This document shows positions 36,992 to 45,771 of a stretch of 64,000 bases of DNA, piece by piece. Origin of the DNA: Aliiroseovarius sp. F47248L. GTDB lineage: Bacteria; Pseudomonadota; Alphaproteobacteria; Rhodobacterales; Rhodobacteraceae. The stretch is taken from NCBI RefSeq assembly GCF_023016085.1, contig NZ_JALKBF010000001.1:310001-374000 (forward strand). Reading direction: 5' to 3'. Both the position numbers and the translations under genes were made by a program. Positions within the stretch are counted from its first letter, which is position 1, and every line of letters begins with the position of its first letter. Below the pieces are notes generated by a model, which had not been told where the DNA came from, ran no database searches, and was given only the letters and a program-made list of their open reading frames with translations.

Positions 36992-37596
36992 GGCGCGTCC
37001 TTTGCGCTTGAATTCGAAAGCACCTCGGTCAATTGAGATTGTAAGGCCGGCAGCAATTCGGCCTCGAACCAAGGGTTTTTCTTCAACCACCCCGTATTGC
37101 GCCACGACGGATGAGGCAAGGGAAACAGGCGCGGCGCATGATCGCGCCAGCCCTTGACTGTTTCTGTCACGCCCTTGCCACGTCCAAGATACCGTGCCTG
37201 TGCATAGCCCCCGACCAGAAGCGTCAGGGGCGTATCCTCAAGAAACTTATCCACGTGCTCAGCCCAGGTTTCCGCGCAAATTCGGGGCGGTGGCAGATCC
37301 GACCCTTTTGCATCGTAGCCTGGAAAGCAGAACCCCATCGGTGTGATCGCGATACGGGTTTGATCATAGAAGGCGTCGCGGTTCAGCCCCATCCAATCTC
37401 GCAAACGATCTCCCGACGGATCGTCGAAGGGCAGGCCGGACTTGTGCACACGCATTCCTGGCGCTTGCCCGATGATGCGCACTTTTGCCCCCTTTTGGAA
37501 CCAAACCACCGCGCGGGGGGAATGGGCGGTCTGTGTCGCGGCGAAACGGTCGGCACACAGGCGACAGGCCTTGATGTCATCAGTCAAACTGGGCAT
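36988..37596 (-). CDS. Uracil-DNA glycosylase superfamily protein
   Basis: The 202-residue protein has KVRIIGQAPGMRVHKSGLPFDDPSG, the GQAPG motif of uracil-DNA glycosylase-like folds, and a late LPHPSWRN motif with the His in the leaving-group region. The N-terminal CRLCADRF pair of cysteines resembles iron-sulfur UDG families, but only part of the set is seen. It could be a base-excision glycosylase of unknown specificity. It is translationally coupled to the SseB gene. Confidence 0.82.
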   Translation of the reverse strand: MPSLTDDIKACRLCADRFAATQTAHSPRAVVWFQKGAKVRIIGQAPGMRVHKSGLPFDDPSGDRLRDWMGLNRDAFYDQTRIAITPMGFCFPGYDAKGSDLPPPRICAETWAEHVDKFLEDTPLTLLVGGYAQARYLGRGKGVTETVKGWRDHAPRLFPLPHPSWRNTGWLKKNPWFEAELLPALQSQLTEVLSNSSAKDAP

Positions 37597-37632
37597 GGCC
37601 TCAGGCTAGGGCTGCCGGGCAAAGGGTGCAAC

Positions 37633-37694
37633 ATTTCGACATTTATCGAAATAATTCTTGCGTCCGAATAACATTTCTATATTTCTAGAAATAT
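37633..37694. promoter_or_regulatory. Inverted repeats upstream of and overlapping the arsR-like start
   Basis: Two symmetric elements are seen. ATTTCGA (37633-37639) and TCGAAAT (37646-37652) form an inverted repeat with a 6-nt spacer. A perfect 16-bp palindrome (ATATTTCTAGAAATAT, 37679-37694) reaches into the ATG at 37693. ArsR repressors bind such sites, so autorepression, and repression of the permease with it, is likely. Confidence 0.65.
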
Positions 37695-38034
37695 GAAATA
37701 CGAATCTCTCGAACCACTCAATGTCGACGTTGCTTCTTCGCAATTTGCTGCCCTCGGGTCTGAACACCGCCTGTCCGTCTTGCGCACTTTAGTGCGCGCT
37801 GGGCCAGAGGGATTGCCCATCGGTGCATTGGGCGAACGCTGTGGAGTAACAGGTTCAACCCTGACCCACCATATGAAAATCCTTGCGGCGGCCGGGTTGG
37901 TTACGCAAGAAAAACAAGGCCGTAGCATTATATGCGCGGCGGCTGAATATGATGTGATGCGCGCGCTGTCTGACTATCTTTTGTCGGAATGCTGCGCAGA
38001 TTGTCCAGATGGAAAGGGCCACGATCATGGCTGA
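37693..38034 (+). CDS. ArsR-family winged-helix regulator
   Basis: The 113-residue protein has the ArsR core: ALGSEHRLSVLRTLVRAGPEGLPIGAL, CGVTGSTLTHHMKILAAAGLV and QEKQGRSIICAA. The C-terminal tail is rich in possible metal ligands (SECCADCPDGKGHDHG). This suggests sensing of a thiophilic metal or metalloid, although the exact site is inferred. The following permease overlaps by 8 bp, so both are one operon. The perfect palindrome at the start codon is a probable own operator. Confidence 0.9.
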   Translation: MKYESLEPLNVDVASSQFAALGSEHRLSVLRTLVRAGPEGLPIGALGERCGVTGSTLTHHMKILAAAGLVTQEKQGRSIICAAAEYDVMRALSDYLLSECCADCPDGKGHDHG

Positions 38035-39076
38035 GACGACGCAATCGCAATCGCCTTCGAAACGTTGGCACGTCGATAAGGCATGGGTGGCGATCCTGTT
38101 GATCCCGGCCGTTTTGGCCCTGTTTGCGCCGCATGAAGTCTGGCCAACGATCGCATTTGCGCTGACAGCCCTGATGCACACAGCGCCATTTATCCTGTTT
38201 GCGATCCTTGCCGTGGCCTATCTAAAGGCGACGGGGGCGGAAAACCTTCTTGCCCGTGCCTTCGAGGGGCGCGAGACCCGAATGATCGTACTGGCGGCGT
38301 TTGCCGGTGGTTTGTCACCCTTCTGTTCCTGCGAGGTAATCCCCTTCATCGCGGCCTTGCTGGCGGTTGGTGCCCCTTTAGGCGCGGTCATGGCCTTCTG
38401 GCTGTCCTCGCCCCTGATGGACCCGGCGATGTTTGCCATTACAGCAGGCACATTGGGCACCGGCTTTGCCGTGGCGAAAACCATCGCGGCGGTGTCGATA
38501 GGGTTGTTTGGTGGGTTTACCGTAAAAGCGTTGGCCAAATCGGCGTTGTTTTCAGATCCGCTAAAAAATACCCCGGCACCTGCGTGCTGCTCATCATCGG
38601 GCTGTGGCGCTGGATCGGGAGCCGATATTTACTCCGGTGTCGTCAAATGGCGGTTCTGGACAGATGAGGTGCGCCGGTCGACCTTTCAGAAAACGGCAAT
38701 TGAAAACGCGTTGTTCCTGTCGAAATGGTTGCTATTGGCCTATATGCTCGAAGCTCTGATGCTGCGCTATGTGCCCGCTGACCTTGTCGCGCAAGTGTTG
38801 GGAGGCACGGGAATCGGTCCGATCTTGCTGGCCGCCCTTGTCGGAGCGCCAGCCTATCTGAACGGTTATGCCGCTGTGCCAATGGTGGCGGCACTGCTGG
38901 AACAAGGTATGTCGAACGGTGCGGCCATGTCATTTGTGATTGCAGGCGGTGTCAGCTGTATCCCGGCCGCAGTTGCAGTCTGGGCCCTGGTCAAGCCCCG
39001 CGTGTTTGTCGCCTATCTTGGGTTGGCCATGATCGGTGCCATTGCAGCTGGTTTGGTCTGGGGGTTGGCCGCCTGA
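38027..39076 (+). CDS. Permease of the ArsP/DUF318 family
   Basis: The ATG at 38027 overlaps the arsR-like stop (ATGGCTGA) and gives 349 residues with eight or more membrane helices. Family marks are FAGGLSPFCSCEVIPFIAALL with a CxC pair, WLSSPLMDPAMF and GAPAYLNGYAAVPMVAALLEQGMS. A cytosolic loop contains ACCSSSGCGAG, again cysteine-rich. Relatives export methylarsenite (ArsP) or other soft metal species. Control by an ArsR protein supports metal or metalloid efflux, but the substrate is not shown. Confidence 0.88.
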   Translation: MAETTQSQSPSKRWHVDKAWVAILLIPAVLALFAPHEVWPTIAFALTALMHTAPFILFAILAVAYLKATGAENLLARAFEGRETRMIVLAAFAGGLSPFCSCEVIPFIAALLAVGAPLGAVMAFWLSSPLMDPAMFAITAGTLGTGFAVAKTIAAVSIGLFGGFTVKALAKSALFSDPLKNTPAPACCSSSGCGAGSGADIYSGVVKWRFWTDEVRRSTFQKTAIENALFLSKWLLLAYMLEALMLRYVPADLVAQVLGGTGIGPILLAALVGAPAYLNGYAAVPMVAALLEQGMSNGAAMSFVIAGGVSCIPAAVAVWALVKPRVFVAYLGLAMIGAIAAGLVWGLAA

Positions 39077-39225
39077 TGTCGCAATGAAACAGATATTACG
39101 CTCGACCATTGTTGTTTGAGCCCAGTTGAAGTATTTCCTGAAACGAACGAAAACAAAGGTCGCGCCCAGCCTTTCATCGCCGGGACGCGGCCTGTTTGTA
39201 AAACAGGAACTAGACGGGGCAACAT

Positions 39226-40524
39226 ATGTATCGCGTATGGAATTTCATCACGACCTACTCGATCCTTCTGATCAGTGGCGCAATTCTGGCGCTGATCTGG
39301 GCCAATATTGATCCGCACTCGTATCACCATTTCGTTGAATACCCGCTGTGGTTCAACTCGACGATTGGTATCGACATTGGCTATTGGGAAAAAGCCTATG
39401 GAGAAGCGGCGCATCATTTCGAATACGGTGATATCGAACGTGTGGTGACCTTCCATTACCTGATCAACGATGTGCTGATGGCGTTGTTCTTTGCCATCGC
39501 CGGTAAAGAGGTTTGGGAGGCTGTGATCCTTGAAAATGGATCACTGCGCGGCAAAAAGGCAGCGACACCGCTGGTTGCCACAGCTGGTGGCATGCTGGGC
39601 CCGATCGCCGTTTATCTGGGCATTGCTTACTTCCTTGGCTCGACAACCTTCGATGCGGTTGCGCGGGGTTGGGCCATTCCAACCGCAACGGATATTGCGT
39701 TCAGCTATCTGGTCGGGCGCATGGTTTTCGGGGCGGGCCACCCGGCGGTACGGTTCCTGCTGCTTCTGGCTATTGCTGACGATGCTGCAGGTTTGATTAT
39801 TCTGGCAATTTTCTATCCCTCGGGTGAACTCGCTCCAATCTGGCTGCTGCTCTCGGTGGCAGCATCGGCCGCTGCGTTTGTTTTGTTCAACTGGCTGCCG
39901 CGGCGCATGGATCGTGGCGACCAATTGCGCCCACGTTCGACCTGGATGCGTAAAAACCTGAAATGGTATCCCTATGCTATTGCGGGCTGTCTGAGCTGGT
40001 TTGGCTTTGCACAAGCGGGCATTCACCCCGCGCTAGGGCTTTTGCCTGTCATTCCGGCCATTCCGCACGCCGATCGCGCATTCGGTATTTTTGCTGAGGC
40101 TGAAAGATACTTGCACGACATACTGAACGATATGGAGCACGGGTTGGCCATTCCGGTCGACATCGTTCTGTTCTTCTTTGGCCTGTTAAATGCCGGAGTG
40201 GAATTCGGAGCGATTTCCGAGGCTACATGGTTGGTTCTGGCCGGTCTGATCATCGGGAAACCCGTTGGTATCTTTATCATGGGGTGGCTTGCGGCTTATC
40301 CCATGCGGCTTGGGCTACCTGCCGGAATGCGGTCGGTTGATCTGATCGTAATTGGGTTCGTGGCGGCCATCGGCTTTACCGTATCGCTGTTCGTCGCGTC
40401 GGTCGCCTTTGCGCCCGGACCGGTGCAAGACGCCGCCAAGATGGGTGCGCTGTTCAGCTTTGGAGCCGTCTTCCTGTCATTCGCCGCAGGAAAAGTTTTC
40501 AAGGTGCAGAAACAAGAGGGCTGA
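39226..40524 (+). CDS. nhaA: Na+/H+ antiporter NhaA (second, divergent copy)
   Basis: The 432-residue membrane protein has the NhaA core (RGWAIPTATDIAFSYLVGRMVF and the aspartate pair in LAIADDAAGLIILAIFY). Its N terminus is unusual, with an inserted acidic/His-rich loop after helix I (YWEKAYGEAAHHFEYGDIE) and a central positively charged stretch. It is only distantly like the copy at 13465. It lies 150 bp after the ArsR-permease pair with its own upstream region. NhaA-type activity is probable; ion preference may differ. Confidence 0.88.
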   Translation: MYRVWNFITTYSILLISGAILALIWANIDPHSYHHFVEYPLWFNSTIGIDIGYWEKAYGEAAHHFEYGDIERVVTFHYLINDVLMALFFAIAGKEVWEAVILENGSLRGKKAATPLVATAGGMLGPIAVYLGIAYFLGSTTFDAVARGWAIPTATDIAFSYLVGRMVFGAGHPAVRFLLLLAIADDAAGLIILAIFYPSGELAPIWLLLSVAASAAAFVLFNWLPRRMDRGDQLRPRSTWMRKNLKWYPYAIAGCLSWFGFAQAGIHPALGLLPVIPAIPHADRAFGIFAEAERYLHDILNDMEHGLAIPVDIVLFFFGLLNAGVEFGAISEATWLVLAGLIIGKPVGIFIMGWLAAYPMRLGLPAGMRSVDLIVIGFVAAIGFTVSLFVASVAFAPGPVQDAAKMGALFSFGAVFLSFAAGKVFKVQKQEG

Positions 40525-40533
40525 CGCTCTTCC

Positions 40534-40555
40534 CTCCGGCCCCCTGGGGCCGGAG
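40534..40555 (+). other. GC-rich hairpin after the second nhaA
   Basis: CTCCGGCCCC (40534-40543) pairs perfectly with GGGGCCGGAG (40546-40555). The T run needed for an intrinsic terminator is missing, but the site, 10 bp after the stop, fits a transcript end or stabiliser. Confidence 0.55.
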
Positions 40556-40719
40556 ACACGCCTGCTGGCGGTTTCGGGGACCATCCCGAAATAATTCCCC
40601 ATATTTCCTTGATGTTGGAACGTGATCTTCGACATAATGATGCCTAAGTGAGCAATTATAGCGCATCGTTAAGAAAGCTTGTGTACAAGCGATAGGCGAA
40701 AGCAGTGCCGGGGCACCCA

Positions 40720-41379
40720 ATGCTCGAGTTCGATAATGTCAGTAAGTCGTTCTGGACGGGACAACAACGCAAAGTCATCTTGGACAATGTGTCCTTTCGG
40801 GTTGATCTGGGAAAGTCGTTGGGCATTCTCGCACCCAACGGGACGGGGAAGACCACGCTGATCAATATGATGGCGGGACTTGAAAAACCGGATGAGGGTG
40901 AGATCCGCCGGGGTTGCAGAATATCCTTCCCGCTCGGGTTCATGGGTGGCGTCCTCGGGAAATTATCCGCCAAAGAAAATGCACGCTACATTGCAAAAAT
41001 CTATGGCCTCGACCCTGACTACATCGAGGCATTCACACGTTGGCTGTGCGAACTTGACGAATACTACGACTTCCCCGTCGCGACCTACAGCGCCGGGATG
41101 AAGGGGCGGTTTTCGTTTGCGCTGCTATTGGCGTTGGATTTTGACATCTACCTGATCGATGAAGGGATGCCGCAAAGCACAGATGCCCAGTTCAACCGCA
41201 AGGCCGGTGATGTACTGCGCGAAAGACTGGTCAATTCGACGGTGATCATTGTGTCTCACCAAGCCGAAACACTAGAGAAATTCTGCCAGTCGGCGGCAGT
41301 TCTGCGGGATGGGCAGTTCTATATGTTTGAAACTTTGGAAGAAGCGAAACGGCTTTATGACTACCAAACCCAAGGCTAA
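40720..41379 (+). CDS. Capsule/polysaccharide export ABC ATPase (KpsT-like)
   Basis: The 219-residue ATPase (ATG 40720; a GTG at 40705 is an alternative) has Walker A APNGTGKTTL, the variant signature TYSAGMKGR, Walker B DIYLIDEG and the H-loop IIVSHQAETLEKF. Short size and the sequence following Walker A match ATP-binding subunits of group-2 capsule export (KpsT/CtrD/BexA). The partner permease KpsM is not next to it. The downstream KpsE-like gene overlaps by 23 bp. Another polysaccharide such as O-antigen could be the substrate. Confidence 0.87.
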   Translation: MLEFDNVSKSFWTGQQRKVILDNVSFRVDLGKSLGILAPNGTGKTTLINMMAGLEKPDEGEIRRGCRISFPLGFMGGVLGKLSAKENARYIAKIYGLDPDYIEAFTRWLCELDEYYDFPVATYSAGMKGRFSFALLLALDFDIYLIDEGMPQSTDAQFNRKAGDVLRERLVNSTVIIVSHQAETLEKFCQSAAVLRDGQFYMFETLEEAKRLYDYQTQG

Positions 41380-43078
41380 GAAATTTCGCATAAGCAGAAC
41401 AAAACGCGCGTCGCATTCCCATCCTGCGCGTGCCGAAAAGGATGTCTTTGCCCAACGCGTGCAAGCTGCCGCTGGGCAGTCTGGTGCGACTGCAACTGGG
41501 TCTGGCTCCTCTGCGGCTCAAGCGCGCACCCCGAACCCGATGGAGCAATTGGCCCAGTCACCGGCCGAAGATGGCTTTCCAAAGGAAGGGTTCGTGTCAA
41601 AAGGAACTTCAACGGATGCTGTGTCGAATGAAGGCGCGCCTGACGATGACTCATTGACAGCCATTGAAACGATAAAAAAAGAGGGATTGACCAGTCGCCA
41701 ACTAAGGATGGCACGCCGCGTCGCACAGAAACACGGTGTAGCAGTCGACAGCGATTTTGATGCGGTCTATCGACTTCGAAAAGCGGGTATCGATCCGTTT
41801 AAACGAGCCAATTTACTAGAACTGGTCGGCGCTGATGGTGGCGGGAAGTTCAGCGGTGGTTCGTCCAGTAATCTGCCGCAAACCCGCCCCATGCCTAACC
41901 TTCCGGCAAACCATGTATATGACGACGCTGATCGCGCCAGATCCATTCGAGAAATCCAGCTTGATATTGCGCGCCGCCGGCGGCGAAAGCTTCGGCTGCT
42001 ATTTATGCGTCTTGCGTTTTTCGTATTCCTGCCGACCATCATCGCGGGGGTCTACTACTATAAATACGCCACGCCGATGTATGCGACAAAAACAGAATTC
42101 GTTATTCAGAAGGCTGATGGGGCAGGGGGCAGTGGACTGGGCAGCCTGTTTGCCGGGTCGGGCTTGGCGACGTCGCAGGATAGTATTACTGTTCAAAGCT
42201 ATCTGACATCGCGCGATGCGATGCTTAGGCTGGACGGCGATATTGGTTATAAATCTGTATTTGCCGATCCAAGCATTGATCCGATACAGCGTCTTGATCC
42301 TGATGCGACAAATGAAGCGGCATATAAGCTCTATAAGAAAAACGTAAAAATCGGTTTCGACCCGACCGAAGGTATCGTCAAGATGGAGGTTGTCGCGCCC
42401 ACGCCAGAACAAAGCGCGCAGTTTTCTGAGGTGTTGATTTCCTATGCCGAAGAGCGGGTTGATGATATGACTCAACGGCTGCGCGAGGATCAAATGGAAG
42501 GCGCAGTCACCAGCTATGAAAAAGCCGAGCTTGATATGCTGGAAGCACAGGCCGAAGTCCTGCGCCTTCAGGAAGAGATGGGTGTATTTGACGCGACCTC
42601 TGACGCGTCAGCCCTGATGACACAGATCACGGGTTTTGAAAGCCAATTGCAGGAAAAACGCCTGACGTTACAACAATTGTTGGACAACACACGTCCGAAC
42701 AGAGCGCGGGTTGACGGGCTGCGTGGTGATATTGGACGTCTTGAAACCTTGATTGCTGAGCTGCGAGGCAGGTTGACGGAAGCAGGGGGCGAGAACGGAT
42801 CACTGGCGTCCGTCAGCGGTCGTCTGCGGATTGCGATGACCAATTTGGAAACGCGCACTGCCTTGATGCAGCAGTCGCTGCAGCAGTTGGAAACGGCACG
42901 TATCGAAGTCAACAAACAGACCCGCTATTTAGAATTGGGTGTGCGTCCGGTTGCACCGGATGAACCGACATATCCAAGATCTTTTGAAAATACCTTGCTC
43001 GCGTTCCTGATTTTTTCAGGTCTGTATCTGATGGCGTCGATCACGGCATCGATCCTACGCGAACAGGTGTCGTCCTAA
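41357..43078 (+). CDS. KpsE/CtrB-like capsule export inner-membrane protein
   Basis: The 573-residue protein has a basic, low-complexity cytosolic N terminus of about 200 residues, then one membrane helix (LLFMRLAFFVFLPTIIAGVY). A periplasmic coiled-coil region follows (LDMLEAQAEVLRLQEEMG, RGDIGRLETLIAELRGRLTEAG) and a C-terminal helix (LLAFLIFSGLYLMASITASI). This is the polysaccharide co-polymerase/PCP-3 layout of KpsE, joining the exporter to the outer-membrane channel. The N-terminal extension is longer than in KpsE of E. coli (about 380 residues). It overlaps the ATPase gene by 23 bp. Confidence 0.85.
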   Translation: MTTKPKAKKFRISRTKRASHSHPARAEKDVFAQRVQAAAGQSGATATGSGSSAAQARTPNPMEQLAQSPAEDGFPKEGFVSKGTSTDAVSNEGAPDDDSLTAIETIKKEGLTSRQLRMARRVAQKHGVAVDSDFDAVYRLRKAGIDPFKRANLLELVGADGGGKFSGGSSSNLPQTRPMPNLPANHVYDDADRARSIREIQLDIARRRRRKLRLLFMRLAFFVFLPTIIAGVYYYKYATPMYATKTEFVIQKADGAGGSGLGSLFAGSGLATSQDSITVQSYLTSRDAMLRLDGDIGYKSVFADPSIDPIQRLDPDATNEAAYKLYKKNVKIGFDPTEGIVKMEVVAPTPEQSAQFSEVLISYAEERVDDMTQRLREDQMEGAVTSYEKAELDMLEAQAEVLRLQEEMGVFDATSDASALMTQITGFESQLQEKRLTLQQLLDNTRPNRARVDGLRGDIGRLETLIAELRGRLTEAGGENGSLASVSGRLRIAMTNLETRTALMQQSLQQLETARIEVNKQTRYLELGVRPVAPDEPTYPRSFENTLLAFLIFSGLYLMASITASILREQVSS

Positions 43079-43079
43079 G

Positions 43080-43916
43080 ATGGGGGATATAGGCGTCCGG
43101 GGCGTGCTATTGGGCAATGCCAGGCCTCTGACCATCATCGCCGGCCCTTGCCAGTTGGAAGGCCGCGATCATGCACTTCGGATCGCCGAACACATGGCGC
43201 GGGTCTGTGGCGAAAACGGGCTAGGCTATATCTTCAAGGGGTCTTTCGACAAGGCAAACCGTACTTCACTTTCCAGTGCACGAGGGTTGGGAATAACCGA
43301 AGGGCTTTCGGTGCTTGCAGCGGTCAAAGAACAGTTGGATGTGCCTGTTCTGACCGATGTTCATCTGCCGGATCAGTGTATCGAAGTAGCGGCGGTTGTG
43401 GATGTCCTGCAAATCCCTGCCTTCTTGTGCCGTCAAACTGATCTTCTGATTGCCGCGGCGCGGACCGGCAAGCCTATCAACATCAAAAAAGGTCAGTTTC
43501 TGGCACCGTGGGACATGGAACATTTGGTCGGAAAAATTACAAGCTCAGGCAATGCACAAGTGATGCTCACTGAGCGCGGCACTTCTTTCGGTTATAACAC
43601 CTTGGTCGCTGACATGCGCAGCCTTCCCCAGATGGCGACGCTGGGCCATCCGGTTATCATGGATGCAACACACGCTGTTCAGATGCCGGGCGGGCAAGGG
43701 TTCGCGTCGGGGGGGCAACACGAATATGCGCCAGTACTCGCTCGCGCCGCGGTGTCTTTGGGGATTGCTGGGGTGTTCATCGAGACCCATCCTGACCCTG
43801 ACACCGCCCCATCGGATGGACCGAACATGGTGCCACTTGACCAAATGGCGCAGTTGATTGCCGATCTGGCTGCCTTTGATCGGCTTGCCAAAAACCGCCC
43901 CCTAAGAGGTATTTGA
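43080..43916 (+). CDS. kdsA: 3-deoxy-8-phosphooctulonate (Kdo8P) synthase
   Basis: KdsA condenses PEP and arabinose-5-phosphate to Kdo8P for lipopolysaccharide and some capsules. The 278-residue protein shows IIAGPCQLEGRDHALRIAE, IFKGSFDKANRTS, VLTDVHLPDQC, INIKKGQFLAPWDM and GVFIETHPDPD. It starts 1 bp after the kpsE-like stop and overlaps the next gene by 3 bp (TGATG). Placement with capsule export genes instead of with eno suggests a Kdo-containing surface polymer in addition to, or as well as, lipid A core use. Confidence 0.95.
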   Translation: MGDIGVRGVLLGNARPLTIIAGPCQLEGRDHALRIAEHMARVCGENGLGYIFKGSFDKANRTSLSSARGLGITEGLSVLAAVKEQLDVPVLTDVHLPDQCIEVAAVVDVLQIPAFLCRQTDLLIAAARTGKPINIKKGQFLAPWDMEHLVGKITSSGNAQVMLTERGTSFGYNTLVADMRSLPQMATLGHPVIMDATHAVQMPGGQGFASGGQHEYAPVLARAAVSLGIAGVFIETHPDPDTAPSDGPNMVPLDQMAQLIADLAAFDRLAKNRPLRGI

Positions 43917-45376
43917 TGCGTATTTGCCCAAGCGGATTTCGCGAATACGACGCGCGATGGCGATACCCTGACGATATTGACCTGGAAGGAATGATTGCGG
44001 TCGGGATGGGATTTGGAACCCAAGTGGCCCGCCGAAACGTGGGGCGAAAGGTTATTGTCGGCCATGACCATCGAAGCTACTCGTCCGCAGTCAAGGATGC
44101 GTTGAGTGATGGGCTTGTTCAGACCGGCGCGCAGGTTTGCGACATTGGTATGTGCTTGTCCCCGATGGCTTATTTCGCGCAGTTCCATCTGGACATGAGT
44201 GCCGTTGCCATGGTGACAGCCAGCCACAACCCGAACGGTTGGACAGGCATCAAAGTTGGGTTTGACCGCCCATGCACCCATGGCATGTACGAGATGACGG
44301 AACTGCGAGACCTTATCCTCAATCGTGATTTCGATCTGGTTAGTGGGGGGCGGATTGATGTGGTTACAGCTATCAGCGATGCCTATCTTGACGATCTGAC
44401 GGCAATTGCGACGATATCGCGCCCCCTGCGTGTGGTGTGCGCGACCGGCAATGGCACCGCCGGGGCTTTTGCGCCCGAGCTGTTGCGCCGTTTGGGCATC
44501 GATGTGGTCGAACGACATTGCCAATTGGATCACAGTTTCCCTCACTACAACCCGAACCCAGAAGCGTTGGAGATGCTAGACGATATGGGGGTGGCAGTCA
44601 GAGAAAGTGGGGCGGATTTTGGCATTGGACTGGACGGTGACGGAGATCGGCTTGGCATTGTCGATGAAATTGGTAGCGCTGTGTTTGCGGACAAGCTGGG
44701 GCTGTTGCTGGCGCGAGACCTGGCTGCCACACGGCCGGGGGCGCATTTTCTAGTGGATGTAAAATCCACCGGTTTGTTCGCCATCGACCCGTTTCTGTCG
44801 TCAGTTGGTGCAACGGTCGAATACTGCAAGACAGGCCACAGCCATGTAAAACAAAGGATCCGGGCTTCTGGCGCGTTGGCCGCTTTTGAGAAGTCAGGTC
44901 ACATCTATTTCGGTTCACCGGTCGGGCGCGGCTATGACTGCGCCCTCCGTGCGGCTGTTGCATTGTGCCATCTGATGGAACGTCAATCGAATATGCGCCT
45001 TTCCGATCTGGTTGGTGGACTGCCTTCCAGTTGGTGCACTCCGACCCTATCGCCGGCCTGTCCAGACGATCAGAAATATGGTGTGGTGGAACGGTTGACC
45101 AACGTCTTTAGGCAAATGAAGCGTCGAGGCGAGACAATTGCGGGGCAGAAGATCACCAAAATCCTGACCGCCAACGGCGCGCGCGTTCAACTTGAAAATG
45201 GGGCATGGGCATTGGTTCGGGCATCCTCGAATACACCAAATTTAGTGGTGGTATGCGAAAGTTTCGAAAGCAACGCGCATCTTCAAGACGTCTTTACTGA
45301 TTTTGACCGCGTCCTGCGACAAGAGCCTGTCTTAGGTGAATACGACCACTCCTTTGTTGCGCAGAACCAAATGTGA
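43916..45376 (+). CDS. Phosphomannomutase/phosphoglucomutase
   Basis: From the ATG at 43916 the product has 486 residues. The phosphoserine loop is MVTASHNPNGWTG (Ser at about 103), the metal loop is LDGDGDRLGI (about 240-244), and the sugar-binding segment is FEKSGHIYF. Such enzymes interconvert hexose 6- and 1-phosphates to feed nucleotide-sugar pools. The gene overlaps kdsA and closes the capsule set. Mannose versus glucose preference cannot be read from sequence. Confidence 0.92.
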   Translation: MRICPSGFREYDARWRYPDDIDLEGMIAVGMGFGTQVARRNVGRKVIVGHDHRSYSSAVKDALSDGLVQTGAQVCDIGMCLSPMAYFAQFHLDMSAVAMVTASHNPNGWTGIKVGFDRPCTHGMYEMTELRDLILNRDFDLVSGGRIDVVTAISDAYLDDLTAIATISRPLRVVCATGNGTAGAFAPELLRRLGIDVVERHCQLDHSFPHYNPNPEALEMLDDMGVAVRESGADFGIGLDGDGDRLGIVDEIGSAVFADKLGLLLARDLAATRPGAHFLVDVKSTGLFAIDPFLSSVGATVEYCKTGHSHVKQRIRASGALAAFEKSGHIYFGSPVGRGYDCALRAAVALCHLMERQSNMRLSDLVGGLPSSWCTPTLSPACPDDQKYGVVERLTNVFRQMKRRGETIAGQKITKILTANGARVQLENGAWALVRASSNTPNLVVVCESFESNAHLQDVFTDFDRVLRQEPVLGEYDHSFVAQNQM

Positions 45377-45515
45377 CCCGCCGTTCAACCGGTGTGTCAA
45401 GACAGGTGCGTTATTGCTTTGCTCTCTGTCCAATCTGCTAATCTTGAATCTGGCAATAATCGGTCATTTTAGGGTTGCGCCCTGCTTTGGCTTTGGCTAG
45501 GAAAGCGCGCACTGC

Positions 45516-45590
45516 TGGGGTGTAGCCAAGTGGTAAGGCAACTGTTTTTGGTACAGTGTACCGTAGGTTCGAATCCTACCACCCCAGCCA
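45516..45590 (+). tRNA. tRNA-Gln (UUG)
   Basis: A full cloverleaf of 75 nt can be drawn: acceptor TGGGGTG/CACCCCA, D-arm GCC..GGC, anticodon stem ACTGT/ACAGT with loop TTTTGGT (anticodon UUG) and T-arm GTAGG-TTCGAAT-CCTAC. The discriminator G is followed by an encoded CCA. It marks the border of the accessory island; a serine recombinase gene ends 182 bp downstream. Confidence 0.95.
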
Positions 45591-45771
45591 GACACTTCCC
45601 TGATTTGAGACGTTGTGTGCGTGCCTCGCTATTGTCGCGTGATTTCCGACGCTTGCCGCATCGGATATCAGTAAGAGACACGGATTTGACCATTACTACG
45701 GTCGATTTCGGGCCGCAGTCTCTGTTTGCCATTCCGGCGGTACGAGTTTGAAGAGTATTGGGATGTACAGT

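Noticed and set aside
45469..45732. Minus-strand 87-codon frame over the tRNA-Gln gene
   Set aside because: It is the antisense translation of the tRNA (with the familiar VVGFEPTVHCTKN string) and not a protein gene.
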